64,000 nucleotides of DNA from Thereva unica (taxonomy: Eukaryota > Arthropoda > Insecta > Diptera > Therevidae). The notes below the pieces were generated by a model. It did not search any database. It worked only from the letters and a program-made list of their open reading frames with translations, and was not told the DNA's origin. The stretch spans positions 87,904,070-87,968,069 of the forward strand of contig OX465282.1 in NCBI GenBank assembly GCA_949987705.1, in the 5' to 3' direction. Shown in pieces: positions 21,714 through 35,500 of the stretch. The translations under genes and the position numbers were made by a program. The stretch's first letter is position 1. Each line of letters starts with the position of its first letter.

Positions 21714-22097
21714 AAATGGTTAAAAAAAATTTTTAAAAAAAATTCTTTTAATTAACTAAAAAATGTACTGAAAAGTAAAAAATAAAAAATATTTTAAAGA
21801 AAGCGTGAAATTTCAATTTTAATGAAAAAGTTAATAAAAAGAACGGCGCATTTTTCATCAAAAAATTTTGTTAGAATTTGAAATTAACAAAGCAAAAAAT
21901 TGAGGGTTATTGTAAATCTCATGCGATTTACAGTTATATTTTCAATTTTTGATGAAAAATGCGCCATTCTTTTAATTAACTTTTTCATTAAAATTGAAAT
22001 TTCACGCTTTCTTTAAAATATTTTTTATTTTTTACTTTTCAGTACATTTTTTAGTTAATTAAAAGAATTTTTTTTTAAAATTTTTTTTTAACCATTT
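21714..22097. repeat. foldback element with about 150-bp arms
   Basis: Left arm 21714-21867 and right arm 21942-22097 are near-perfect inverted copies (for example TTTCAATTTTAATGAAAAAG versus its complement), with a 75-bp spacer. The transcript would form one long hairpin. No coding capacity. Confidence 0.85.
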
Positions 22098-24300
22098 TTT
22101 GTAATTTTTGTTTAAAAAAAAACATGTTTTGACCTGATTTTTCGTAAATCTTTTAAAATTAGGATGAATTAAACAACGATATACCATATTGCGTTATATT
22201 ACTATAAATGAAATGTATAGTATTTCACGTAGCTTGTAGTAGTCAAAATGACTTAAATAATGCGTAGTTAGTTGGTTTTAAGACCCAAGGCACTAAAAGC
22301 GGTAACAAGTATATACTAGACGCCTTGCAAACATTACGAGACGAGATTGAAACGAAATCGATCTGCAAAAGACGAAAACGGAATGCTATAGCAAATCGCT
22401 TTGAAGATCCGATGATGACCCGTAGTAGCGACTTTAAATCGAAGAGCTTCTTATTAATTCTAAGTATTTGGCGAGTGACTCTCAACTGAAAAGAGACGTT
22501 AAAGCGACGAGTCGAGAACCAAGTTTTGGCGATTGATTCTCGACTCCTAAACGAGTCGATGTCAATGTTTACAGACCCAGTTTGTATAGGTGTCATAAAA
22601 ATAACATAAAATAGTTGAAGTAGTTGGTAGATTTGTTCAAGGGCATATAAACGAGATGGCGCATTACTTGTAGGAATTCAAAGGTATTAAATACAAAAGC
22701 CGTCCTGGTATTGCAAGGGACCTGGTCATTTCATCTCAATTGATTCATTTTGGAAATTAATCCCTTCGTGTAGTAAGTTGATGACTTAAACGTCAGCTGC
22801 ATGAGTAATGGCGGGGCTGGTTGTGGCAATATCTACATTTCTTTCCCACAATGATCGTGGTGTCTGACTCTTGTTTCTATTATGAGCCTTATCTAAATTA
22901 TCAATTACACAAAAAAACGAAGTGACCAGAAATGACCATCCAAAATGCAGCGCTGCCTCCCGTACTTTTATGTAGTATGTTTAATAGGGAAATGCAGCAT
23001 GCAAGGAAAAATCGATGATGCGGAGTTTTTTTTGCAAAAGTAATGACTGTTCTTTCGAAAGAAGCCCGGCCAACGTTTGCTCATTATTCGTTGGTAGAAA
23101 AGTTAAAACGAAAATTTAACAGTGCTGTTTTTGCTTTTTGTCTAAAAGTGGAACCTAAACTCATAATTAATCCAAGCTAGTATTCAGAGTGCGCGGTTTC
23201 GGTTTGCGTGCTGTTTTTGTAGAACGTGTCTACCGCGCAGTTGGAGGGATTACTGTATTCCCGTACGAATTGCCATTCATGAGCTATCGCTGTTTTGAAT
23301 ATTAAAAATACTTAATGTTCTCAGAGGTAGCCCTAATAAGGTATTCCGCCACCTTAACCGGTTCATAATAGTTGCTGCTAGTTTGGTACTGCCTGCGTCA
23401 CAGCCTTTGTTGGCTGATTAGCGAGATTTCTTGTTTTATGAGGCATAACAAGGCCCACCAAGTCACCATGCGTGGTCTCGGCCTGAAATATGTTTGGGGC
23501 CCCTCCAGAATATTGAAATTCCAAAAAATCTTTGACTAAAAAAAAATTGTGGTAAGAATAAGTTCACTCAGAACATTGAATATAGATACTGAACGATCGG
23601 TTCTTTATTCGCGAATGAACCTAAATTTACTTAGTGTAGCCTAGAAAGAACCATGTCTTATGTAGACAGCCCCTCGTGCTTAGTTCTGGGCTCAGCACTC
23701 ATCTTTTTTTTGCCAGAATCAACCTAGAAGCTATCCGAGGAGGAAAAATCAAAGCGCTACTAAGAGGAGCAAATTTGGAGCGCTGTTAATAATCTCCGAT
23801 TGGAGCTTTAAGGAATTGCATGGGGCGAAAAAAACGGACAAACGTAGACCGGTTCGATGATTCGGTTGCCAAGCAGCATATTGGCCGTGGTTGGTATTTA
23901 AATGGGGGACCGCTCGGTAAAACTGCTGTCGACATTCGCGTTTAGAAAGGCGAAAAGGCAATTGTAAAAGGTAAACGAAAATTAAAAATGATAAAAAATT
24001 ATCTAAGATCATGTATGAGTCATGTTTAAATCAGTACATGATATTATTATCAATAGAACGAGAGCTGGCAGAAAATATAGACTATGATGAAGTCACACAA
24101 ACATAACTTATATTTTAGCGTGCTTGTCTTTCAGGTTTTTGATTACGTTTGCTTGACAATTAGAAGGCAGGGATATGGCGGTTTTGGCTTTTTGGGTTTC
24201 AGGTTAGCTACGGGGTCCCTAGACGATTAGTACGCCGGGATATGGGGTTTTTACTTTTTGAGTTTCACTCTATTCTCGAGGACTCCTCTTTCCTGGGGCT
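22098..24300. other. no recognisable gene
   Basis: Mixed sequence with short frames. A 117-codon minus frame at 22243-22596 has no family resemblance and basic low-complexity composition, so I do not call it. Palindromic GACTCGT/ACGAGTC words near 22510-22560 suggest an old repeat. Confidence 0.3.
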
Positions 24301-24309
24301 CAGAGCAAA

Positions 24310-24811
24310 TCGTTTCCCCCTTTGTGGCGGGCCTGGGCATATCACTCCGCTATCTCAAGCTAGCCCCGACGGTTGTGGCTCAGCCGGCTGGTAAAAAAAG
24401 AAACTCATAAACATCCAAAAGTTAAACCGCTAGGCTCACTCAGTGGCGGATCTAGAGCCAATTTGGGGGGGGCTACTTAATCACAAATAATTTGTTTTTT
24501 TTTGCTGGCTTTGTAAATAAATGAAAAAATCTTTATTTTATTTATTTTCAAATTTATAATTTAAATTTTGCATTTTACAAACATCATAATTTCTTTTTAA
24601 ATAATAAAATTGACTCGCCTCGCTTTTTGTTTGGCAAATCTTTCGATTATATTGTCGATTTTAACAGGATTGTGACATGGCCCCAATGGCCCTCCGTTGG
24701 AGCCGCCATTGGGCTCGCTCCCTTCTACAGGCTACTCTTATCCTATCATATCCTTTTTTAACTTCAAGTTAAGCTTGCTATTAGACATTGCACCATGACA
24801 TGAACGAGTAT
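24310..24811 (+). mobile_element. SINE family 2 copy split by a hAT MITE
   Basis: The left part (24310-24440) has GCTAGCCCCGACGGTTGTGG. The right part (24712-24811) has AAGCTTGCTATTAGACATTG then CACCATGACATGAACGA. In the minus-strand copy at 60098-60440 both parts are contiguous. The hAT element 24441-24711 lies between. Confidence 0.7.
24441..24711. mobile_element. hAT-type MITE in a SINE
   Basis: Begins CAGTGGCGGATCTAGAGCC and ends, other strand, CAATGGCGGCTCCAA. The 8-bp duplication is GGCTCACT at 24433-24440 and GGCTCGCT at 24712-24719 (one difference). 271 bp, AT-rich interior, no transposase. Confidence 0.75.
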
Positions 24812-26180
24812 GTGGCCAATGACATGTAGGACTTATGTGGGGTGACATGTAGGGGTGATTCCTGGATATATTTGAAAATAAAAAAAAATTGTTTCGGAGA
24901 GGGGGCTATCCCCACAATTCACTGTGATACAGGGTATTTACGAAAAAAAGAAACTTGGGTAACTCCCTTTACAAGATATGTAGCTTCTAAGAGCGAAAAC
25001 ATTTTAATATTGTTCATTTTTTAATGTTTTGTGATTTACAATGTTTTTCTTCAGTTATTTTAATCTTAATAATTTTTACTGTACAGCGGATACTATTTCA
25101 GATAACATCATCTCCAGATTTTGAGTAAAATTTGATGATGTGTAGAAGAACAATGTCTGTCGATCAATTTTTATGTACCATGAAGTGGCTGCTAGACTAT
25201 CAATAAAACTATTGACGTTTTCCTTCTTTGCACCAGACGATCTTTCAATATCTCGTCAATAGTATTCCACAAATCAAAATATTGCACAATATTATTGATA
25301 GTCTAGGGTGCCAATTAGCGGTTTGACAAGCTATGACGGAACCCTATATGAAAGGTTCATGAGATGAGATGATTTTCGAAATCGGACCATATAAATTTTA
25401 GAATGCTAAAATTAGCCATCTTTAGATTGATCTTTAAATGGATCTTCGTTTAATCTTGTCACAACCAAGGCACTTTCGTATCAAAATGGTACATACCTCT
25501 TCATTAAATCACAGATATTTTAATTTTAAATTCAAATCGATCCGTTGACGCATACCCAGTATGGTCTACTTACCACTGCATGCCACCATGCTTTGATGAT
25601 CTCTAAAATGCGTTTCGTCTTGATTACTAAAAATATGAATATAACGTCTTCTTTTTCTTAGAACGGCCACATTCTGCCCTGTACCCATTTCTAGAAAAAA
25701 TTTGCCAAACGTGGAATTTCCATCGGGGATGCACCGGAATTATCTGAGAAGAACCTTTGATACAGCGTAATCCGATCATTGCCATTTTAGTAAATTAGTT
25801 GTATGCGTTTTAGGTTCCTCCATCTTACAAAAGGGGAATAACAATCAATATACATATACACAAACAACGTGTTTTAATATTTCATTTCTCTTCCTGTAGC
25901 AACATTCTTTTCATGTCCAGTTTTTAGATATAGAAAAAATATACAAAATAAAATTCACGTGAGGTTAAAAGAAATTTAAATACGCACTGATTATGCAAAA
26001 AAAAAACAAAAACGAAAAAAAAAATGTTTTATTTTTATTTTATAAAGCTTAAAATGGCTGCGCCTGCACCCGACATAGGGGTGATAACTACAGTATCGGC
26101 AGTATTTAAAGCCATGCTGGAAATGGCTTCTATCTACTCGTTTTTCAAGTGTTTAGGTTGAGCGGTTCCAGCGACTTTTT
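24812..26180. other. upstream region of the hydrolase gene, nothing recognised
   Basis: AT-rich sequence with no frame above about 60 codons and no repeat boundary that I can support. Confidence 0.3.
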
Positions 26181-26218
26181 CAATCAGTTTCACTCAAGTT
26201 TCGGCGCGGCCAAGACGA
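26181..26218 (+). promoter_or_regulatory. TATA-less core promoter, Inr plus DPE
   Basis: The initiator TCAGTT puts +1 at A26186. AGACG lies exactly at +28 to +32 (26213-26217), matching the downstream promoter element consensus RGWYV with its strict spacing. I see no TATA box at -30. This would give a 103-nt 5' UTR before the ATG at 26289. Confidence 0.65.
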
Positions 26219-26288
26219 GTTAATTTCCTGCTGGGTTTTTAACTTTTTGTTCTAGTTAACCAAAAATTGTGTTAATAATTAATTAAAA

Positions 26289-26515
26289 ATGCGTTCCTTA
26301 ATAACAATTGTGATTTTTGCTGTTTGTTTGCATTTTGTTGTGTGCCGAAGTGCATTAAAAAAACGGTCTGTTAATAATTTTCCTATAATTGGCATATTAA
26401 CACAAGAACTATCCTACTCTTTAAACAAACACTATCCAGGAGAATATCATAGCTACATAGCAGCTTCTTATGTTAAGCATGTTGAGAGTGGCGGAGCACG
26501 AGTGGCCCCTATTTG
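26289..26515 (+). CDS. GGH: GGH exon 1
   Basis: Encodes the signal peptide and the first 75 residues. Donor TG|GTAAGTG leaves a split Trp codon (TG|G) completed at 55670. Reading ...GGARVAPIW then IGKSRDYYEDILTKING across the junction reproduces the family pattern and is the main proof that the two halves belong together. Confidence 0.93.
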
Positions 26516-29500
26516 GTAAGTGCATGTCATTATCGTTTACTTACATGCAATTAAACAATTAAAATATATTTACTGTAATTAAAACATCATTATGTTATAA
26601 ACATTAAACAATCAGAGCTTTTTTACACTGATAAGGTGTGATGCATAAAACTCTTTTCCCATATGTCGTTGATTACTTTGTAGCTGTCAAAAATAATCTA
26701 CTTAATCCACTCACTAACCGATCGACGTAGGAGTTATTACATCAAACAGAAACCGGCGCGTGTTGATGGTCAGATACTGTAGATTCTAAAGATATTAGCT
26801 GGTGATGTGGTCTGTGAAGTCCCTTGTTTTTGTTCCACATCCGGTTTCCTGATCTTTAGATATTCGTTCATGTCTAATAGAAAACAGAAAGATCTTTGTC
26901 TGGTAGTAGCACTCGACCGGGAGGATCCAGATGTGCGATGTTTTTTGCTGCTGCAATAAAGAATGACTGAGACTGCCTTATAGTACTAACGTCATAGCGG
27001 AGCTCGATTAATTGCTGGTATTTTATCAGGTTCTTGACGCTCTGATCGAATGTTTTTATTTTTGTTTTGTGTTTTTATATTAATATTACGTATTTACGGA
27101 AATACTACTAGTAAAAAGAGATTTTCTATAGAAAATTTAGTTAATTGAGTTTTGTTGATGTTGTATATTAGAAAAAATGTTATTGATAATTTCAACATAC
27201 TGTGATTATAAATAAAAGTGTGGACTTACACAAAAAGGCTAGTGCCGAAGGTTTTTTCGAAAAAAAAAAAAAATTAATAGCAGGCAGGGAACAGCAACGA
27301 AATGTTGTTAAGGTTATAACTGAAAAAAAAAAAATTAAAACACGAAATAAGGGGGAAATTTAAAATGGGGATGCTATGTACATAGCAATGTTTCATATAA
27401 AAGTTGTAGATAATAAAAAAATCTAAAGCTTTTATATTTAACATATTTTGACATAATTTCGAATTCTCCAAAAAAAAAGGCGGAAATGCGATTTTTCAGT
27501 TAATTTTTTTCTCACGTAAAAATAATTCAATTTACATTAAAATTTGCAAAAGTACGGGTAACTTCAAAAATGCAGTGATGCGACATCACTGTTCTATCAT
27601 GACTCTTGGCACTTAATGATGCGGCATCACTACTTGAATGATTATGATGCTGATGCATAGTTTGACATTTATGAATTGTCCCTTACTAGTGGAGTCAGAT
27701 AAGCATCAAATTTTAGTGAAAAAGGAATTGCTTGGAGTGTCAAAAATTTTTTTTTTGGAACATGTTAGTTACATCAGCGCTAACCCACCCAGTAAAATCG
27801 AATCAAAAATCGACAATTTTTGCATTTTTTCAGAAAAATTTGACCTTTTTGGCAAAGTTCAATTTCTATTGTATCATTAGTTCATTTTTGACATATGATG
27901 ATCGAAAAATTGACTTTTATCAAAAACTGTGAATTTTTTCTAAAAAAAATGACGAAAAAAAGCAAAAATTGTCGATTCTCGATTCGATTTTTTTCACTTT
28001 TCTTCAAGTTTAAATTTTTTTCTTTTTTACCATCAAAAGTGCATAAAAGAAGCTACATTTAAAAAAAAGTAAGAACCTCATACGAAGCGATGTACAAAAC
28101 TAATAGGCCAATCAATTTTCAAATTTGAAGTCAATTTTTGAGCCTTGTATTAGATATTTTGACTTGAAATTTTAACCAGTATAACTACAAAGTATAACTT
28201 TTGAAAATTACATCAAATTTCACTAAAAATATTCGAAGTTTTCACCAAAAAACCAAAATTCTGCAGTCTCTTCAGTTTTTGATTCTTTTTGAGGTTATGT
28301 GTGCAGATACACATGCTGAGATATACGCATCTATGTTTACCTATGGACTAGGCCTACTGGGGATCCCATGTAAAAACGCTGCTTGCGTTTTACTTCAAAA
28401 GTGGTGCGGGCGGAGACCGAAAACGAATGCAGCGCGATGCCCGAGGTTTCTCAGCTCCATATTTCAAAAACCATTCGTTTTACGTAAGTTTCATGGCCTT
28501 TGACCCTCCGTAACTTGAGATGCCGGTCAGTTGGCTTTAGGGAGTTTTGAGAAATTATTTGTGAGCCCACAATAAAGAGAATCCCGCTGGAAAATCTCCA
28601 GTTGCATTTTTTAGAGGTTTGGCTGTTTTTGTATAAAGTGACTGGGCCATCAGATTCTTTGTATATTTGGTACAACTCGGGGTTGTATCTTCTTCTCTAG
28701 CCACCCTCTTCATTTTCTGCGCCTGGAATCCTACGCAGAATTTGCCTTTCGCAGCTTCCGAAAACCTGCTCGAATTAAGTATAAGGGTAGTATAAGGGGT
28801 TACTCCTAAGCTTGGGGTTTTCATATTAAAAAATGCAATTACACTCACTGGATAATAATTTCTATCAAAAGAGAAATGTCGATTTAATCTACCAAAAAAC
28901 GAATGGGCTATCTGGAGGACTGATTCCCTTGTTTAACAAATGAAAATAAATGAAAAATCATTGTGGTGATTTACCAAAATCATAATAACTCAAATTATCA
29001 TTTAATCAATCTCTTTAGCAAACTGAAGCATTATCGTAAACAACTTCGATGTCATTTTAAATATGCAAAATCATAATTTATGACGCATTCCAACAATCGG
29101 ATGAATTTAAAAAAAATAATATGCATTTACTTTGATTAATTTTGCGAACTACTCGGTCTTGTGCCGAAGTATTTGTCCAATTGCATTGATTGCATAATGT
29201 GTGATAAGCTATCACCACCACTTGATGATATCCACAGAATGCATTGCTGCCATGAGTAAGTTATTTATAAATGCGAACCCAAGAAGCAGTTGCTGCTTCC
29301 TCATTGACTTAAGTTAATGCATATCCATGTTTGAACATATTACTAGCATTGTTGAGCCGTTAAATATCAACAACGTGCAGTTTATCTGATATACCGATCA
29401 AGATGACTGGGATGGGGTATTAAAAAATGTTTCGTTTTATCGTTGGTTTTGTGGTTTTAAGTGCGGCTTTAATTGAGTGCAGGATATCATTTCAGTTTTG

Positions 29501-32500
29501 GCGATCGCGTGATCTTGATTATTTGACTAAAAGTACTACATGTATTCTTTATCGCCAGAAATGGTATCTTTCCGTGATATCAATTTGATATGGGAAATTT
29601 TCTGAAATTAATTAATATTTATTTTTCCTAGATAAATGCAATTAGTTACAAACTACATATATCCAATTTGTTATGCAATATATTTTGCATATTTTATTAA
29701 CGCATCAGGGGATTTTTTTGAGTAGGAAAAAATTTAAAAACATTTACTGAAAATCCCCCATTTAAATGCCCTGATATATTTTTGAGCACATTTAACAGGA
29801 AGTATTACCATTTTTTATTACCAAATTTGCCTTCCGCCAGCATAGTCGGTAGTACAGATAATTAGAATAGAATGAGGTACATTCCCTCGACAATATATGT
29901 ACACACTCACACATCATCTGCTTTGCGTATGATATGTTTAACGCCCCACACAACCCAATAGCCCAATCTACACTAGGATTCCTTCAGCAGCAGTAGAAAC
30001 GGATTTTGACGAGAGCGGTCCCCCTCCTTGCCCCTGGGTTGCTACGGCCCTGAATATTACACCCAAAAATTCAAAATTCTCTGCTATCAATTCCTACATA
30101 AAATTCGAATTTTGCATCTGATATGAGGTTTGTGGTGAGGCTTCTACTTTTCAATAGAGTAATGAATGGCGCCCCGCGATGTAGTCCATTCAAAACGCGG
30201 GGGGGTGTTCCAAAATAACACCGTTAAGAAAATCGAACCCTAAACGTTTTTGGGGTCGCTGATCACGAAAATCGAGGTCCCGCGGTCCCAAAATTAGGGC
30301 GTCACCCCTAAAAATGCAAAAAACACCCCTTTTTAGGGGGTTTTCGCGATTATTTCAATAATAATGAAAACGAATGCGATGAAATGCACTTTTTTTAATA
30401 TTTATTTGCGAAGGGGGTTGATTTATACTAAATTTAGGCGAGCTTAATGGTAAGGGGTACCCCTAAAGGGTTGAAAGTACCCCTAAATTGGCGAAAAATG
30501 GCAAAAATTGTAAAAAAAATTTTTTTTAAAGTTTTTGCTTCAAATTCGATTGTGGGCGTACTGTCAAGCAGAAATAAATTATTTTCAACCCTTAGGGGGT
30601 TAAAACTACCCCTACAATATAGTTAATTGAAAACTAGGGGGGGGGGGTGTTCCAAAATAACACCTTTAAGAAAATCGAACCTTAAAGGTTTTTGGGGTCG
30701 CTGATCACGAAAATCGAGGTCCCGCGGTCCTAAAATTAGGGCGTCACCACTAAAAATGCAAAAACCCCCCCTTTTAGGGGGTTTTCGCGATTATTTCAAT
30801 AATAATGAAAACGAATGCGATGAAATGCACTTTTTTTAATATTTATTTGCGAAGGGGGTTGATTTATACTAAATTTAGGCGAGCTTAATGGTAAGGGGTA
30901 CCCCTAAAGGGTTGAAAGTACCCCTAAATTGGCGAAAAATGGCAAAAATTGTAAAAAAAAATTTTCTTAAAGTTTTTGCTTCAAATTCGATTGTGGGCGT
31001 ACTGTCAAGCAGAAATAAATTATTTTCAACCCTTAGGGGGTTAAAACTACCCCTACAATATAGTTAATTGAAAACTAGGGGGGGGGGGTGTTCCAAAATA
31101 ACACCTTTAAGAAAATCGAACCTTAAAGGTTTTTGGGGTCGCTGATCACGAAAATCGAGGTCCCGCGGTCCTAAAATTAGGGCGTCACCACTAAAAATGC
31201 AAAAACCCCCCTTTTTAGGGGGTTTTCGCGATTATTTCAGTAATAATGAAAACTAATGCACTTTTTTAAATATTTATTTGCGAAGGAGGTTGATTTATAC
31301 TAAATTAAGGCGAACTTACTATAATAAAAACAACTTTATATAAAAAAAATGGAAAAAAAAATTTTTTTTTGCTTTTTGTTTGAAATTTGGTTCAAAAGGT
31401 ATTATCAGCAATAAAAATTAATGTTTTCAACTCTTAAGGGGGTAAAACTACCCCCACATTAAAACTGTAATGGGAACAAATTGAATTGTTTTGCATTAAA
31501 ATTTTATATTTGATGAAATATTATTAAAACATTTGGAAATTTTTAACCCTCTTTCCTTCTGCCACCCGCCAGCCGCTGTCCGCCATGTTCCGCCCGCGCC
31601 TCTTGCGCCACACGCTTACTGACGTCCCTCACCCACCCCGCAGTACGCCCACAATTGAATTTGAAGCAAAAACTTGAAAATTTTTTTTTTACAATTTTTG
31701 CCATTTTTCGCCAATTTAGGGGTACTTTCAACCCTTTAGGGGTACCCCTTACCATTAAGCTCGCCTAAATTTAGTATAAATCAACCCCCTTCGCAAATAA
31801 ATATTAAAAAAAGTGCATTTCATCGCATTAGTTTTCATTATTATTGAAATAATCGCGAAAACCCCCTAAAAAGGGGTGTTTTTTGCATTTTTAGGGGTGA
31901 CGCCCTAATTTTGGGACCGCGGGGCCTCGATTTTCGTGATCAGCGACCCCAAAAACGTTTGGGGTTCGATTTTCTTAACGGTGTTATTTTGGAACACCAT
32001 AACGCGCGTTTTGAATGGACTAATGGCTACATAATAAAAGCGTGTGTTATAGGCTTGGACATTATAGCTCAATTTTATAATTTGTTAGTTCGCTGTTAAG
32101 GCGCCTTAAATTCGAAGAAAAGCAAAACTAGAACAAAATAGTGAAACTTACATAGTAGCGGATAAAAATATCAATTCAAAAAATAAAACTAGTTTACAAA
32201 TCTTTGCTTTATTGCTTGTACCTAATAGAATAGTTGTTTTTAGATTAATTTGAGGTCGCTGAAAACGAAAATGACACTCATTTATTTTTCCAAAGAACCG
32301 TTATCGAGATATTAGCAAAAAACATGTTTTTCGGTCTTATTCCTAGTTAGGGCCAAAAATCTCGAGAACAATACATCTAACCTTCCTTTACTAATTGAAA
32401 GGTTCCTCTTTTCCCATTACGACGATCAGCGCTACCACCCTACTACAATTGTAGATAGTATTTTCGCTCCAATTTTTATGCTACAACTTTTTACTCTGTA

Positions 32501-35500
32501 CTATTTGATTTTATTATATTTTTTATTCGATTTAATTCAGCAAATTAATTCAACCCATTCTTTATTTTCTCTGATATAAATTAAGTAACTTAATAAGCAT
32601 TGGTATGTTTTAGTTTATGGTTTATGGCAAATCTATTTACTTCGTATTTCAGCTCAATTTTAACTCAATTTAATTTGAGGATCGTCATATTTTCGTTTAT
32701 ACAAATATTGAAATGGGATATGTAGAAATTCATGAGTTTAGCAGCGGAGAGCAGTGTTGCCAATCTTAGAAGTAGCAAAGCGCCTATATAAATGAATGAG
32801 CGCTAAAATTTAGCTCTAATTTAATTGAAGGAGCGCTAAAACTTTTAGTGCTATGTTTTAATGGTAACAGTCTAACTATAGGAAATAATTAAACTTATCC
32901 ATTTTTTTATTAAGAAATTCGAGCGAGCGGTAGTTCTCCTGTCGCAATTCAAATTGAAATACCACTTATTTTCTTCTTGGTAGAAGAATTTAGTACAAAT
33001 ACGCAATAAGGAAAAGCACAATATGAAGTAGAGAAAGCGTTCAATTCCTGTTTTTAGGAAATGGTCTGTTAATTTATAAAAGTTGTTGCTCAAAAAACTA
33101 TTTCGAAGCTTAAAAACGCTAAGAGTTTTTTGAAAGCACTAAACCAGCGCTTACGCGCTAAAGGCAATTTTTAAGCTCCAAAACACATTGATTAGCACCA
33201 AATCTAGCGTTGACTTGCCAACACTGGCGGAGAGCTGCCGTACAGTTTTTTAAGTTAACGTTAAATTTTCCCTTTCTGCAAATTGCACAAATTTTAGGTG
33301 TCTTTTGTATAAAGTATCAAATCAGTGTATGCATATATTTTTAGGATCTACTACTATTTTACTTGATTTAGTACTTATTATTTGTTGGATTAATACATTT
33401 TAAACTTGTTTGGGTGGCAGCGCTGACGACGATGTATTGCTTGTGTCAATTGGAGTAGTTTTTTTTAGGGTGAGGCGCCGAAAGTCGAAAAAAGTGAATT
33501 TTTTAAGCATTTTGGAAAATTACATATGTTTATTTGTTGTGTTAAGTTATACCAAAAAATTATTTACATACATATGTCAACCATTGAGGGTGAAAGATAA
33601 TGTTGGTACGAAAATATAAAGCCCAACTTTAGCCAAATCGGACGAAAAATAAAGGAGATATGACTAAAAATATAATGGCGCACAATTTCAGCTGTTTACT
33701 TTATAGTTCGGAGAAATTAGCAAATGGCTGAAAATTGGTACTCAGCTTGTGACATTTTAAGAAAACAATTGCGGAATCCAAAAAAATAAAACATGGCCGC
33801 CGAAGATATCGCATTTTTTCCGAGTTTTCCATGTATCTCGGTTTCTATTGGTCATACGACCCCGTGCAAGGGCCCAAAATTTTTGCTATTCTGTACAACT
33901 TTAGTTCTTACAAAAAAAATTTACCCAATTAACCCTTTCGAAGTTATTCAAGGTCAAAGTTAGCAAAATTCATTTAATTAATGTTTTCCTATCATATATG
34001 TATGTACTTCCTGGAAAACCCAGAAATATGAGTATTAATCGCAGGTATACATATTTTATTCCTTTTGATTAACATTGTAGAGATTTTTTAAATACATTTA
34101 AGTGTTTTCAAAGTCACTACAATGTCAATCAAATGTGTGAAGTACAATAAAATACTTTAAGTGTTTTGAAATAAAACAATTCAAGTGTTTTGAAATAAAC
34201 CACTTTTAAAAGCTCAAATTTGCAGTACCTACATTTCGGCAGCAGTTGTGCTGATTGGATTTTTGATATATCTTATGTGTCGACCATAATCATCCTATAT
34301 ACTTGTTTAAATTATTCTCAGTATTGACATTGCTATGATTACAATTACAGTTTTTGCAATGGGCTCGACTAAGGCTACATTGCCGATTTTATTTCTACCA
34401 CATGTAAAGCAATTTCGTTTGTTCGTTTATCCTGAAATCTATTTCGTTTCGAACAGAGGTCGCATAAAGTGCATTTTGTGTACACCGTATTACTCCAGGT
34501 TGCGAAATTTACTATCTAGGCTTTATTGCAACTCATTTTAACAATTTCCCCTTTTTCATCATATTCATATTATACTTCCACAGTTGCCTGATCTTTACTT
34601 CAGCCAGGCCCGCTGGTAGCGGGAGGGCAGAGCGTGCTCCACACGCGGTGGCACTTTCAGGGGGCGGCAAACACAACAATATCGTCATCGAACTCATTTT
34701 CAACATTTACACCTATTTGTCTTTATAATGCCATAGCAATTTCATGTATTGATCTCCTTAAAAAATAAACCGATAAACCGGAAACGTCAGCAGGTTCAAA
34801 CCACTTAAGCGACCCTTCTTAAAATCTGAAAATCTCTGAAAATCTGATCGATCTCCCAAGATAGAAGTCAAATTTATTCTGTATATAAAAATTGACATTC
34901 TAATCTGATTATTCACAAAATTTTAAACATTTTGACTTCTAGTTATGGAGGCCTCGATAGCTTAGAGAGAAAGGCGTCTGGCTACTATCCCAGAGGATCC
35001 GGGTTCGATTCCCTGCGGTGTAATGCGGTCCTTCGCCTTTTCCCCTTTCTTTCTTAACTTTCCTTCTTTCTTCTTCCCTCTTTACATTCCTGATTCCTCT
35101 TGTCATAGCCTTCCCTATCCCTACCCCATCGCTTGGTTGATGAGATTCAACTCGTTTCCAGAGGCATCACACTCCAGCGAGTTGTTTCTCGATGCTCATA
35201 TGTCAGAGTCGTGAAAGCAATGGTTGGGAGTCAAAATAGATCACGGCTTGGTTGTGGTTCTTGGTTCCTTCACTTCTCCCTTGTGGCAGTTCCTTCACTT
35301 CTCCCTTCTCACTATCTTTCGACAAGAGCTGCTGTTCGACATTGCACTCTATACGGAAAAAATAGATTGCCAACAGTATAAAAGGGCCCTTCCTGAGCCT
35401 CTAGTCTTTCACATAAAAAAAAGGAGAAATATCCATTTTTATCTGCAATAGGAGTCATAGGAAAGCCTACACAATGCTACCAATGACAATGGTAGTAGAT

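Noticed and set aside
22243..22596. 117-codon minus-strand frame as a gene
   Set aside because: No start context, splice sites or family pattern; composition is that of random AT-rich sequence.
23749..24012. 87-codon minus-strand frame as a gene
   Set aside because: No recognisable domain and no supporting splice or promoter signals.
26289..26519. GGH exon 1 as a separate short gene
   Set aside because: The open frame stops just past a GTAAGT donor and the split Trp codon is completed exactly by exon 2 at 55670.
34950..35020. tRNA gene in the SINE head
   Set aside because: Anticodon arm does not pair well, it occurs in more than one dispersed copy and is followed by the same body, so it is a SINE head and not a tRNA gene.
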